64,000 nt of DNA from Bradyrhizobium canariense (GTDB taxonomy: Bacteria; Pseudomonadota; Alphaproteobacteria; Rhizobiales; Xanthobacteraceae). This document shows positions 57,231 to 64,000 of this stretch, piece by piece (the stretch's first letter is position 1; each line of letters starts with the position of its first letter). The notes under the pieces were generated by a model. That model was given only the letters and a program-made list of their open reading frames with translations. It searched no databases and was not told the DNA's origin. The DNA lies in contig NZ_LT629750.1 of NCBI RefSeq assembly GCF_900105125.1, forward strand, positions 3,906,001 through 3,970,000, given 5' to 3'. The translations under genes were made by a program, and so were the position numbers.

Positions 57231-57809
57231 GTGGAGTTTTACGGGAAAGCGCACGGTGCTGACGTGAAACGTGTCTGGAATCTGATCGTCTTTACGATCG
57301 CCATCCTTTATTTTCTGATGGACGCAATCTTTGCGACCGTCGCCATCCCATTGTCCCGATGGATCGCCGCGCATTGGGTCTTCGAACGCATTCATCGGTG
57401 GGTTTTATCGCTGGGTCCTTATCCCACGCTTGCGCTGTTTGCCCTGCCGCTGATCATTCTCGAACCGGTTAAACCGGTGGCGGCTTATTTGGTTGGGACG
57501 GGCCATTTCGTGCCCGGGTTTGCCGTTCTGGCTATCGGTGAAATTCTCAAGCTCATACTCGTTGAAAGGCTTTTCAGCGTAAGCCGCGACAAGCTGCTTT
57601 CGATTCCTGCATTCGCCTGGGCCTATCGGAAGTATTCGGCGGTCAAAGAGCGGCTCACCTCGCTCGAGGCATGGCAACTCGTGCTGCGATGGAGTCGTAT
57701 CGCGCGATATGCCGTTCATCGCTATGCGCCGGAACAGCCTGACTCCCTGAGATCCCACGATGCTTATCTGCCACTTACGACGACTGTTGCGAGACGTCAG
57801 CGCAACTAA
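57231..57809 (+). CDS. Membrane protein of unknown function
   Basis: 192 residues from a GTG at 57231, or 181 from a GTG at 57264; neither has a strong ribosome-binding site. Three hydrophobic regions: LIVFTIAILYFLMDAIFATVAIPL, YPTLALFALPLIILEPVKPVAAYLVG and FVPGFAVLAIGEILKLILVERLF. The C-terminal half is basic and soluble (DKLLSIPAFAWAYRKYSAVKERLTSLEAWQLVLRWSRIAR). Similar hypothetical proteins occur in Bradyrhizobium; the family is not known to me. Confidence 0.65.
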   Translation: MEFYGKAHGADVKRVWNLIVFTIAILYFLMDAIFATVAIPLSRWIAAHWVFERIHRWVLSLGPYPTLALFALPLIILEPVKPVAAYLVGTGHFVPGFAVLAIGEILKLILVERLFSVSRDKLLSIPAFAWAYRKYSAVKERLTSLEAWQLVLRWSRIARYAVHRYAPEQPDSLRSHDAYLPLTTTVARRQRN

Positions 57810-58161
57810 AATCACTAAAGTTTGACGATAACGGACCACCGAACGCCAGCGGCTGGCCCAGAATTTCTTACGCCCTTCATTTCTTACGTCCTTCGGCATC
57901 CAGCCGCCTATTTTTTGGCTATCGAGTGCACGGTTCCGGTCATCGACGTCTGTGGCAGGAGATTGCGGAGTGACGTGATCTCACGTAGAACGTCGACGCC
58001 CTCCCGACCGCTATATTTTCCGTGGTTTTGAGACCGCTGGCCGGTGAATTGCGTGACGTGCGGGGCCGGTCGTTTCCGAATTCGAACCTACGACGGGGGA
58101 ATTGGGCGCATGCCGATGGTTGTCTCGGCCTGAGCGCGAGGAAAGAGCGGGGCTAATTCTC
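57810..58161. other. Gap before the signalling protein gene
   Basis: About 350 bases with no supported gene. It contains the palindrome at 57973-57986 and should hold the promoter of the downstream signalling/peroxidase genes. Confidence 0.6.
57973..57986. promoter_or_regulatory. Palindrome upstream of the cyclase-STAND gene
   Basis: ACGTGA-TC-TCACGT, six-base arms around two bases, 176 bases before the probable start. It could be a regulator site; no regulator is identified. Confidence 0.3.
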
Positions 58162-60924
58162 GTGGCTGAATACCGATCCATGACCCGGACCGAATCGTTG
58201 GCGCCGTCGACGGGCAGCTGGGAAAGTACGATTCTCACCACCGACATCGTCGGCAGCACCGCCCTGCTCCGCCGCTATCCCAACGACATCATGAGCGCGA
58301 TGGATCTGCACGACCAGATCCTGCACGCCGCCATCCGCCGCCGTTCCGGTGATCCGTTCAGGCACACCGGGGACGGTGTGCTCGCGATCTTCGAGCGGCC
58401 GCTGGACGCAGTGCTGGCGGCGATCGATGCGCTGCGCGAGATGCACAGCGTCGCCTGGGGTCCGACCGGACGGCTTCAACTCCGTTTTGGCATCCATACC
58501 GGCATGACGCGGGCACGGGGCGAGACCGACTTCTTCGGTCCCGCTTTGCCCACGGCGACACGGTTGCAGGGCGCCGCCAACGCCGATCAAATCCTGCTGT
58601 CGGGCGTCACGGTAGAGCGGCTCGCGAACGACCGCTTCCAGAAGCCGTTCAAACTGTCCGACCTTGGCGAACATCACTTCAAGGGCATCGAACCGATCCG
58701 CGTCTACCAGGTCTCCACAGCCGACCTGCCGGCCGACTTCCCGCCGATCGGCGGTAAGCGCGAGACCGCCAGCGGCAATCTGCCCGCCAATCTAAGTTCG
58801 TTCCTCGGCCGCGAGCGGGAGCTGGAAGAGCTTGGCCAAATCGCCGACGAGTCCAGGTTGCTAACGCTCATCGGTCCCGGCGGAATCGGCAAGACGCGGC
58901 TCGCCATCGAGTTCGCCCGGTCGCTGGAATCCTCCTTCCCCGAAGGAGCGTGGCTGGTCGATCTGTCGGCGCTGGAACGCGGCAGCGAGGTCTGGCCCGC
59001 GATCGCGGAGACCCTGCTGATTCCGCTGCTCCCCGGCGTGGAGTGGCGCGTTCAGGTCCTCGAGCGGCTATACGACGCCCGAGCGATCCTGCTGATGGAC
59101 AATTGCGAGCATGTGCTCGACCCGATCGCCGACGCGGTCACCGAACTGGGTTCGGCCTGTGGCAAGCTGTTGGTGATCAACACCAGCCGGCGCACGCTTG
59201 GAGTGGAAGGCGAGGCCCTCTACGAAGTCTCCGCGCTGGATTCCGGTTCGCAGGACGGCTCCGGGCAATCCGCGGCCGTTCGCCTGTTCGTGGAGCGCGG
59301 CCGGCTGGCCGACCGGCGGTTTCAGCCGGGCCCGGACGATCTCGTTCTCATCCAGAGGATTTGCGCCAATCTCGATTACATTCCGCTCGCCATCGAGATC
59401 GCAGCCGGTCAGCTGCGCCGATTGACCCTGGCGAGCATCGAAAACGGGGTGACAAAACCCCTCGATCTTCACGCGAGAAATTTCCGGCGGCGGACCGGCC
59501 GCCAGCAAACGCTTCGGCAGACCCTGGAATGGTCATACGACCTCCTCGACCTGAACGGCCGCCAGGTTTTGCAGCGGCTGTCCGTATTCTCCGGTCCCTT
59601 CCATGAAGAACAGGCCCTGGCTGTCTGTGCGGGAGATATGTCCAGCGAAGCCGATATTGTGCGCGGGATCGACGAATTGGTGGAATCCTCGCTGCTGTCA
59701 CGGGACGCGGGCGGTCCTCAATTGCTGAGAATGCTCCAAACCGTGCAAGCCCTTGGAAGGGAAAAGCTCGATCAGAGCGGGGTGCTGCAGACTGTCGAAA
59801 CCCGGCACGGCGAGGTCTATGCGAACCGCTGCCGGGAGCTGAGCCAACGATTCGCAAGCGTTAATGAAGCCAAGGCTGCCAATGCGATTTACGATGAACT
59901 GTCCAATCTTCGTGCAGCCTTCGAGCGGGCTTTAACGCGCGATCTGAAATTGGCGGCGGACCTCGCAGCGCCCCTGTTCCTGTTCAACTACTCGCACCGT
60001 GGCGCGGAAACCGGAAGTTGGTACGAGCGGATCATGGCGCGGCCGGGCGCCGATCAGCTCGAACAGGCGCCGATCCTGCTCGCCGGGGCCGCCGGTCACG
60101 CCTTCCATGACGAGGGGGATCAGCAGAAGGCGATCGCTTTCATCGAACGGGGTTTCCGGATCGAAGCCGCCGGGTCGCGGTCCAGCCAGGGCTGGCTTGC
60201 CGGCGTCGCCGGTCAGATGGATCAGTGGTCCGGCAACACGATAAAATGCGTCGAGCACCATGCGACAGCAGTCGAGCAGGCGCGAAGCGCAGGCAACGTC
60301 GCCTGCGAGATCATGTCCCTGAGCATGGCGGCTTTCGTAAAGGCGCGGGTGGGAGATCTCGACGGCGCCAGCGAATTGGTCAGGGAAGTCACTCAGGTTG
60401 GGCAGACGACGACGCAGCCGACCCTGATGGGCTACGTTTATTATGCCCGAGGCGGTGTAGAAAGTTTCAAGGACCCCAACCGGGCAATCGATGAGTACTG
60501 GACGTCGGTGGATTGGGCGAACATGGCGGGCAACCATCTGGGGGCTCAACGGGTCAAACAGCTGATCGCCGATCTGCAAGCCGCGCAGGCCGAGCCGACC
60601 GAAGCCCTGGCGATTTATGTTCGCACGCTGATTGATCTTCCGAACCACGGGGCCGCCTTCTACACCTGGCTGACGATCCGGTCCGTGCTGTTGCCGCTGG
60701 CTCAGCTCGAAGCGGATGAAGATCTTGCCGTTTTGGCGGGCGCGCTGACGGCCTCACCGTTGAAGCTCGACAGATCGGCCAGGGAAGCTGTCAACAAAGC
60801 GAAGGAAAGATTGGGTAGTATTGCATTCGAGTTGGCGGCGGCCCGCGGATCTAAGTTTGACCTCGCCGAGGCCCGCACGTACATCGTCGATCTCTGGGGA
60901 AGCATGGAACGGCAGTCGAACTAA
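58162..60924 (+). CDS. Cyclase-domain / STAND ATPase / helical-repeat signalling protein
   Basis: 920 residues from a GTG with GGGG ten bases upstream (an ATG at 58180 lacks a site). Residues about 20-190 form a class III nucleotide cyclase domain: metal ligands Asp28 (TTDIVGST) and Asp71 (HTGDG) and substrate-binding Asp123 are present, but the purine-specifying Lys is Arg67 and the transition-state Asn is Pro130 (GPALPTATRL), with Arg134 kept. A STAND/NB-ARC-like ATPase follows (P-loop LIGPGGIGKTRLA near 240; Walker B ILLMDNCEHV). From about 500 the protein is helical with TPR-like repeats. There is no C-terminal HTH, unlike related mycobacterial regulators. It lies 59 bases before a peroxidase operon. 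Confidence 0.9.
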   Translation: MAEYRSMTRTESLAPSTGSWESTILTTDIVGSTALLRRYPNDIMSAMDLHDQILHAAIRRRSGDPFRHTGDGVLAIFERPLDAVLAAIDALREMHSVAWGPTGRLQLRFGIHTGMTRARGETDFFGPALPTATRLQGAANADQILLSGVTVERLANDRFQKPFKLSDLGEHHFKGIEPIRVYQVSTADLPADFPPIGGKRETASGNLPANLSSFLGRERELEELGQIADESRLLTLIGPGGIGKTRLAIEFARSLESSFPEGAWLVDLSALERGSEVWPAIAETLLIPLLPGVEWRVQVLERLYDARAILLMDNCEHVLDPIADAVTELGSACGKLLVINTSRRTLGVEGEALYEVSALDSGSQDGSGQSAAVRLFVERGRLADRRFQPGPDDLVLIQRICANLDYIPLAIEIAAGQLRRLTLASIENGVTKPLDLHARNFRRRTGRQQTLRQTLEWSYDLLDLNGRQVLQRLSVFSGPFHEEQALAVCAGDMSSEADIVRGIDELVESSLLSRDAGGPQLLRMLQTVQALGREKLDQSGVLQTVETRHGEVYANRCRELSQRFASVNEAKAANAIYDELSNLRAAFERALTRDLKLAADLAAPLFLFNYSHRGAETGSWYERIMARPGADQLEQAPILLAGAAGHAFHDEGDQQKAIAFIERGFRIEAAGSRSSQGWLAGVAGQMDQWSGNTIKCVEHHATAVEQARSAGNVACEIMSLSMAAFVKARVGDLDGASELVREVTQVGQTTTQPTLMGYVYYARGGVESFKDPNRAIDEYWTSVDWANMAGNHLGAQRVKQLIADLQAAQAEPTEALAIYVRTLIDLPNHGAAFYTWLTIRSVLLPLAQLEADEDLAVLAGALTASPLKLDRSAREAVNKAKERLGSIAFELAAARGSKFDLAEARTYIVDLWGSMERQSN

Positions 60925-60983
60925 GCCGAATCCGACTCACAACCCTGAGGAAGTGTGTTAGTCTGCACGCAATGGAGGGTGGC

Positions 60984-62033
60984 ATGGACGATATACCGGT
61001 GGCCCAGCGGCTTGTGGATGCCGTCATTTCCGATTTCCCGGATCACGCCGCTGGGACAAGGCCGGTTCATACCATCGGTATCGGCGTGGACGGTTATTTC
61101 GTGGCGTCAGATGTGGCGCGCACCTATTGCATCGCGGAGCACTTCCAGGGACAGCAGGTTGACGCATCGGTAAGATTCTCCAATGGATCGGGGAGTCCGG
61201 TTCAGCATGATGGCTGGAACGATGTCCGGGGAATGGCGACAAAATTCCATTTGAAAGACGGCGCTGCGACCGACCTGATCGCGATGACGCTGGGCGAATT
61301 CTTCTCGCGCACCGTCGACGATTTTTTCGCGTTCACCACGGCCGCGCGGCAGACGCCCGTCAAGAGGGAATCGCCGTGGCAGAAGTTTCTCGACATGCTG
61401 CAACTCAAGCAGCCTCTTCCCGACCCGTATCGGCGACAAACCGAGAGCGGCGATGCGGGCACGCTGGCTTACGCGAATGGCCATCGCTTCGCGCAGTTGG
61501 GCGTGTTCCAGGCCGGGATGATCGGCGCCCCCGTGAGCTATGCCCGCGCCACCTACCACGCCGTCCACACCTTCGTCGTGACCGGTCCTGACGGCATTCG
61601 CCGCAACGTTCGTTTTTCCTGGCAGCCTGTCGCCGGCGTTTGCACAACCGATCCTACCGCAGCCCCAGTCGACAAATACCTGCACCAGGAGCTCCGGGAC
61701 CGCCTCGAGCAGTGGCCGGCCCGCTTCATGCTGATGATGACGATCGGCGAAGCAGGCGATGCGATCGACGATCCCACCCAGCCCTGGCCCGCCAAGCGCC
61801 TCCGGGTCGTCATGGGCACGCTGACGCTTACTAAAGTCGCCGACGATCAGGCCGCCGCCGCCGAACACATCAGTTTCAATCCGTGCCGCCTCGGTCCCGG
61901 CATCGAACCTTCCGGCGATCCGATCCTGCATGCCCGCCGCGACGCTTATCAGGAATCATGCCAGAGGCGCGGCGGCAATTCATGTCCCCTCAGCGGAAAT
62001 TCCGCCAATGCCAGGTCAGCCAATGCCAAGTGA
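60984..62033 (+). CDS. Catalase-related haem peroxidase (SrpA-like)
   Basis: 349 residues from the ATG at 60984 with GGAGG perfectly placed. The short catalase fold has the distal His29 (RPVHTIGIGVDGYFVASD), FSNGSGSPVQHDGWNDVRGMATKFH, and the proximal RxxxY (Arg318 and Tyr322 in ARRDAYQES). The segment DLIAMTLGEFF replaces the GNN block that carries the distal Asn of true catalases, so peroxidase or oxygenase chemistry is more likely than dismutation. No signal peptide. Its stop overlaps the next gene. Confidence 0.88.
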   Translation: MDDIPVAQRLVDAVISDFPDHAAGTRPVHTIGIGVDGYFVASDVARTYCIAEHFQGQQVDASVRFSNGSGSPVQHDGWNDVRGMATKFHLKDGAATDLIAMTLGEFFSRTVDDFFAFTTAARQTPVKRESPWQKFLDMLQLKQPLPDPYRRQTESGDAGTLAYANGHRFAQLGVFQAGMIGAPVSYARATYHAVHTFVVTGPDGIRRNVRFSWQPVAGVCTTDPTAAPVDKYLHQELRDRLEQWPARFMLMMTIGEAGDAIDDPTQPWPAKRLRVVMGTLTLTKVADDQAAAAEHISFNPCRLGPGIEPSGDPILHARRDAYQESCQRRGGNSCPLSGNSANARSANAK

Positions 62034-62751
62034 GCCGCCAAGCGACCGAAGCATGCTGGATCGACTTGTCGATTGGCTACCCACCACCGGCCCGTTCAAG
62101 TTCATCGCAGCGCGCATTCTGGTGCCATTCTGGGCGTGGCGCACGCCGGTCAAGAAACTGCCCGGCGGTCCTCCTTTTTCCATCCAGCCGGGCGACAATT
62201 TGCAGCGCATGATGAACCTGGTCATGCCGCTGAAAGACAAGTCGGCGATCGGCCGCGCCGTGGCGGCGCTGGCGATCGCGCAGAACGTGGACGAGATCTA
62301 TGCCGGCCTGGACAATGTCGGCACCGTGCACTTTGCGCGCTTCGTCATCGTCGACAACAATATCTGCATGCTCTCCGTCTATGACGGGGACTTCACCAAC
62401 TACATCCGTGATTTCATCGCGACCATCGGCAGCGTGTTCGACGCCGTGGTGAAACTTGTCGAGGGGGGTGACGCCGTGATTCCTTCCGAGCACAACATCG
62501 AGAAATTCATCGACTGGGTGCATGCGCATGACATGTACCAGGTGCCGGATTTGGCCACGGGCATCCTGCGCGACCAGGAACAACTCAAGGGCGACACGGC
62601 CGAGTCAGGCAATGACGATCTGCGCCTGCTGCCGCGCGAGCTGATCCTCCAGCTCAATGTCAACACCAACGTATCGCTCGGCAGCGGTTACCGCGCCTAT
62701 CCCGGATATTCCGCGGCTCAGGTTCGCAAGCAGTTCGGGATCGGCTGGTGA
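62023..62751 (+). CDS. Unrecognised protein between two haem peroxidase genes
   Basis: 242 residues from the ATG at 62023, overlapping the catalase-like stop by 11 bases; ATGs at 62008 or further upstream are alternatives. The middle (VHFARFVIVDNNICMLSVYDGDFTNYIRDFIATIGSVFDAVVKLVEGG) looks like an alpha/beta ferredoxin-like domain related to the DyP/chlorite-dismutase fold, but no haem-binding His-x-x-x-Arg is evident. No membrane segments or signal. Its stop overlaps the DyP start as GTGA, so the proteins are probably made in fixed ratio and may form a complex. Confidence 0.7.
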   Translation: MPSEPPSDRSMLDRLVDWLPTTGPFKFIAARILVPFWAWRTPVKKLPGGPPFSIQPGDNLQRMMNLVMPLKDKSAIGRAVAALAIAQNVDEIYAGLDNVGTVHFARFVIVDNNICMLSVYDGDFTNYIRDFIATIGSVFDAVVKLVEGGDAVIPSEHNIEKFIDWVHAHDMYQVPDLATGILRDQEQLKGDTAESGNDDLRLLPRELILQLNVNTNVSLGSGYRAYPGYSAAQVRKQFGIGW

Positions 62752-64000
62752 GTACCGTGTTCAAACCCGCCGATGTGCAGGGCAACATCTTGCGCGGCTA
62801 CCGCAAGCCCCGCGTGCGCTATCTCATTCTCGAGATCACCGATCGCATCGCCGCCCGCCGCTGGCTCGCCGCCCGCACGTCCGGACGCGGCGACGTTCCT
62901 CAAATCACGACCGAAGAACCCTGGACCACCAAGCCGGAAACCTGTTTCAACATCGGCCTGACCTATGAGGGGCTGCGGGCGCTTGGCACCTCGCACGACT
63001 CCCTTGATATGTTCCCGACCGAGTTCAAGGAAGGGATGAATGCCCGCGCTGTGAAGCTCGGCGACGTCGGGCCGAGCGCGCCGGAGAACTGGCCGGATCC
63101 CTTCAAGGACTCTAAGCGGATCCATCTTATCGCGACGATCTACGCCGACGGGATCACGCAGCTCGACAGCGTGCAGCAGCGGGCGCTCGCCGGCGGAACG
63201 GGTCTTAACCTGCTCGGCCAACGCGATGGCTTTAATTTTAACGGCAACTACGTTCACTTCGGCTACCACGACAATATCTCGCAGCCGAAATTCGCCGAGA
63301 TTCACGACATCGACAACCTTTCGGACGCGCAGCCCGTGGCGCCGCTCGGCACCGTGTTGTTGGGATATCCGACTAATTTCGAAGGCTTGCTGTTCGCGGT
63401 TCCCCAACCCGAGCCGCTCGGATTGAATGGCAGCTTCAACGCGTTTCGGGTGCTCGAGCAGGACGTCGTCGGCTTCGAGGCCTATCTTTCGACCGCCGCG
63501 ACCTATTTGCTCGCCCACCCAAAGGTGGATGAATTGCTGCCGCCCGGCGCCGAAGCGAAGATCGGAAAGGGGCTTTCGCGTCACGCCGCCATGCGCGAAA
63601 TGGTCGCCGCCAACCTCTGCGGCCGCTGGCGCAACGGCGTGCCGCTGGCGCTGTCGCCCGACACCGACAATCCTTCGCCCCCGGTGGATCCGACCGATTT
63701 CGATTTCATCGGCGATTCCCGCTGCCCCTACGGCTCCCATATCCGGCGCAGCAACCCGCGGGGCGGGCAAATCGTGCAACGCGTTGCGAACCACAGCCGG
63801 CGCCTGGTCCGGCGTGGCATGCCCTATGGACCGGCCTACGATCCGGCCAATCCCGGCACCGAAGAACGCGGGCTGCTCGGCAATTTCATCGGGGCCAATC
63901 TCGGCGCCCAGTTCGAGGCCGTGTCCTGCGACTGGTTGAACCTGGGCCTGCAGGATCCAAGGATCACCGGGTCCAACGATCCCTTGGTCGGCGCCAACGA
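62748..64000 (+). CDS. DyP-type haem peroxidase (3' end outside window)
   Basis: 417 residues are visible from a GTG overlapping the previous stop. The start VFKPADVQGNILRGY is typical of class C/D DyP proteins. The catalytic Asp175 lies in HFGYHDNISQPKF, where the usual GxxDG reads GYHDN (Gly to Asn). The proximal haem His349 is in RVANHSRRLVRRGMPYGP. No Tat leader, so it is cytoplasmic or delivered with a partner. DyP enzymes oxidise dyes, lignin-like phenolics or Mn2+ with H2O2. The frame remains open at the window end. Confidence 0.9.
   Translation, partial: MSTVFKPADVQGNILRGYRKPRVRYLILEITDRIAARRWLAARTSGRGDVPQITTEEPWTTKPETCFNIGLTYEGLRALGTSHDSLDMFPTEFKEGMNARAVKLGDVGPSAPENWPDPFKDSKRIHLIATIYADGITQLDSVQQRALAGGTGLNLLGQRDGFNFNGNYVHFGYHDNISQPKFAEIHDIDNLSDAQPVAPLGTVLLGYPTNFEGLLFAVPQPEPLGLNGSFNAFRVLEQDVVGFEAYLSTAATYLLAHPKVDELLPPGAEAKIGKGLSRHAAMREMVAANLCGRWRNGVPLALSPDTDNPSPPVDPTDFDFIGDSRCPYGSHIRRSNPRGGQIVQRVANHSRRLVRRGMPYGPAYDPANPGTEERGLLGNFIGANLGAQFEAVSCDWLNLGLQDPRITGSNDPLVGAN

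Overview
The window is a 64 kb stretch of high-GC alphaproteobacterial chromosome. It most resembles Bradyrhizobium or a close relative in the Nitrobacteraceae. Supporting signs are the gene content (homospermidine synthase, alphaproteobacterial GltB/GltD, branched-chain amino acid ABC and TRAP transporters, many Tat-exported proteins) and several families of short palindromic intergenic repeats of the Bradyrhizobium kind. Coding density is high. I see no rRNA, tRNA, CRISPR array, prophage or replication origin. The only mobile element recognised is one IS630-family copy.

Layout. 1-18 kb is mostly housekeeping: the end of an Hsp20 chaperone, glutamate synthase (gltB, gltD), an outer-membrane barrel protein, arabinose-5-phosphate isomerase (Kdo pathway), a CMD/AhpD-like protein divergent from an HxlR regulator with a clear operator array, an SPFH/NfeD pair, ferrochelatase, a MAPEG protein and an M3 oligopeptidase. 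18-23 kb is a polyamine block. A long structured leader, probably the alphaproteobacterial speF element, precedes ornithine decarboxylase. A GNAT gene, a 57-residue membrane peptide, RidA and homospermidine synthase follow. 23-31 kb is on the minus strand: acetoacetate decarboxylase, MgtC, then a probable zinc-starvation operon (His-rich small membrane protein, ZnuC-, ZnuB- and ZnuA-like, CobW GTPase, WD40 protein) behind a perfect Zur-type palindrome, then CrcB and SodB.

31-37 kb holds a GNAT protein, a DUF2147 protein, the IS630 copy, a DUF3095 protein and HtpG. The IS sits exactly in a CTAG where the stop codons of the two flanking convergent genes overlapped. 37-45 kb is an acyl-uptake block: an ADP-forming acyl-CoA ligase, a five-gene Liv-type ABC transporter with start/stop overlaps, and a stand-alone MCE/MlaD protein. 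45-51 kb (minus strand) looks like a catabolic unit: cupin, rubredoxin-like/metallo-beta-lactamase protein, Tat-exported amidohydrolase, and a TRAP transporter with fused small and large permeases. 51-57 kb holds a DUF4403 protein and a TetR regulator divergent from a three-subunit molybdenum hydroxylase of PaoABC (YagTSR) type, with a 17-bp palindrome between them.

58-64 kb is the most unusual region. A 920-residue signalling protein (degenerate class III cyclase domain, STAND-type ATPase, helical-repeat tail) precedes three overlapping genes: a small SrpA-like catalase-related haem protein, an unrecognised protein and a DyP-type peroxidase that runs off the window. These look co-transcribed and form the best candidate here for a poorly described system.

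Functions are assigned from recognised motifs and from memory of protein families; no database search was run. Many start sites were moved downstream of the longest open frame because a Shine-Dalgarno sequence, signal peptide or overlap with the neighbour favoured the shorter form.
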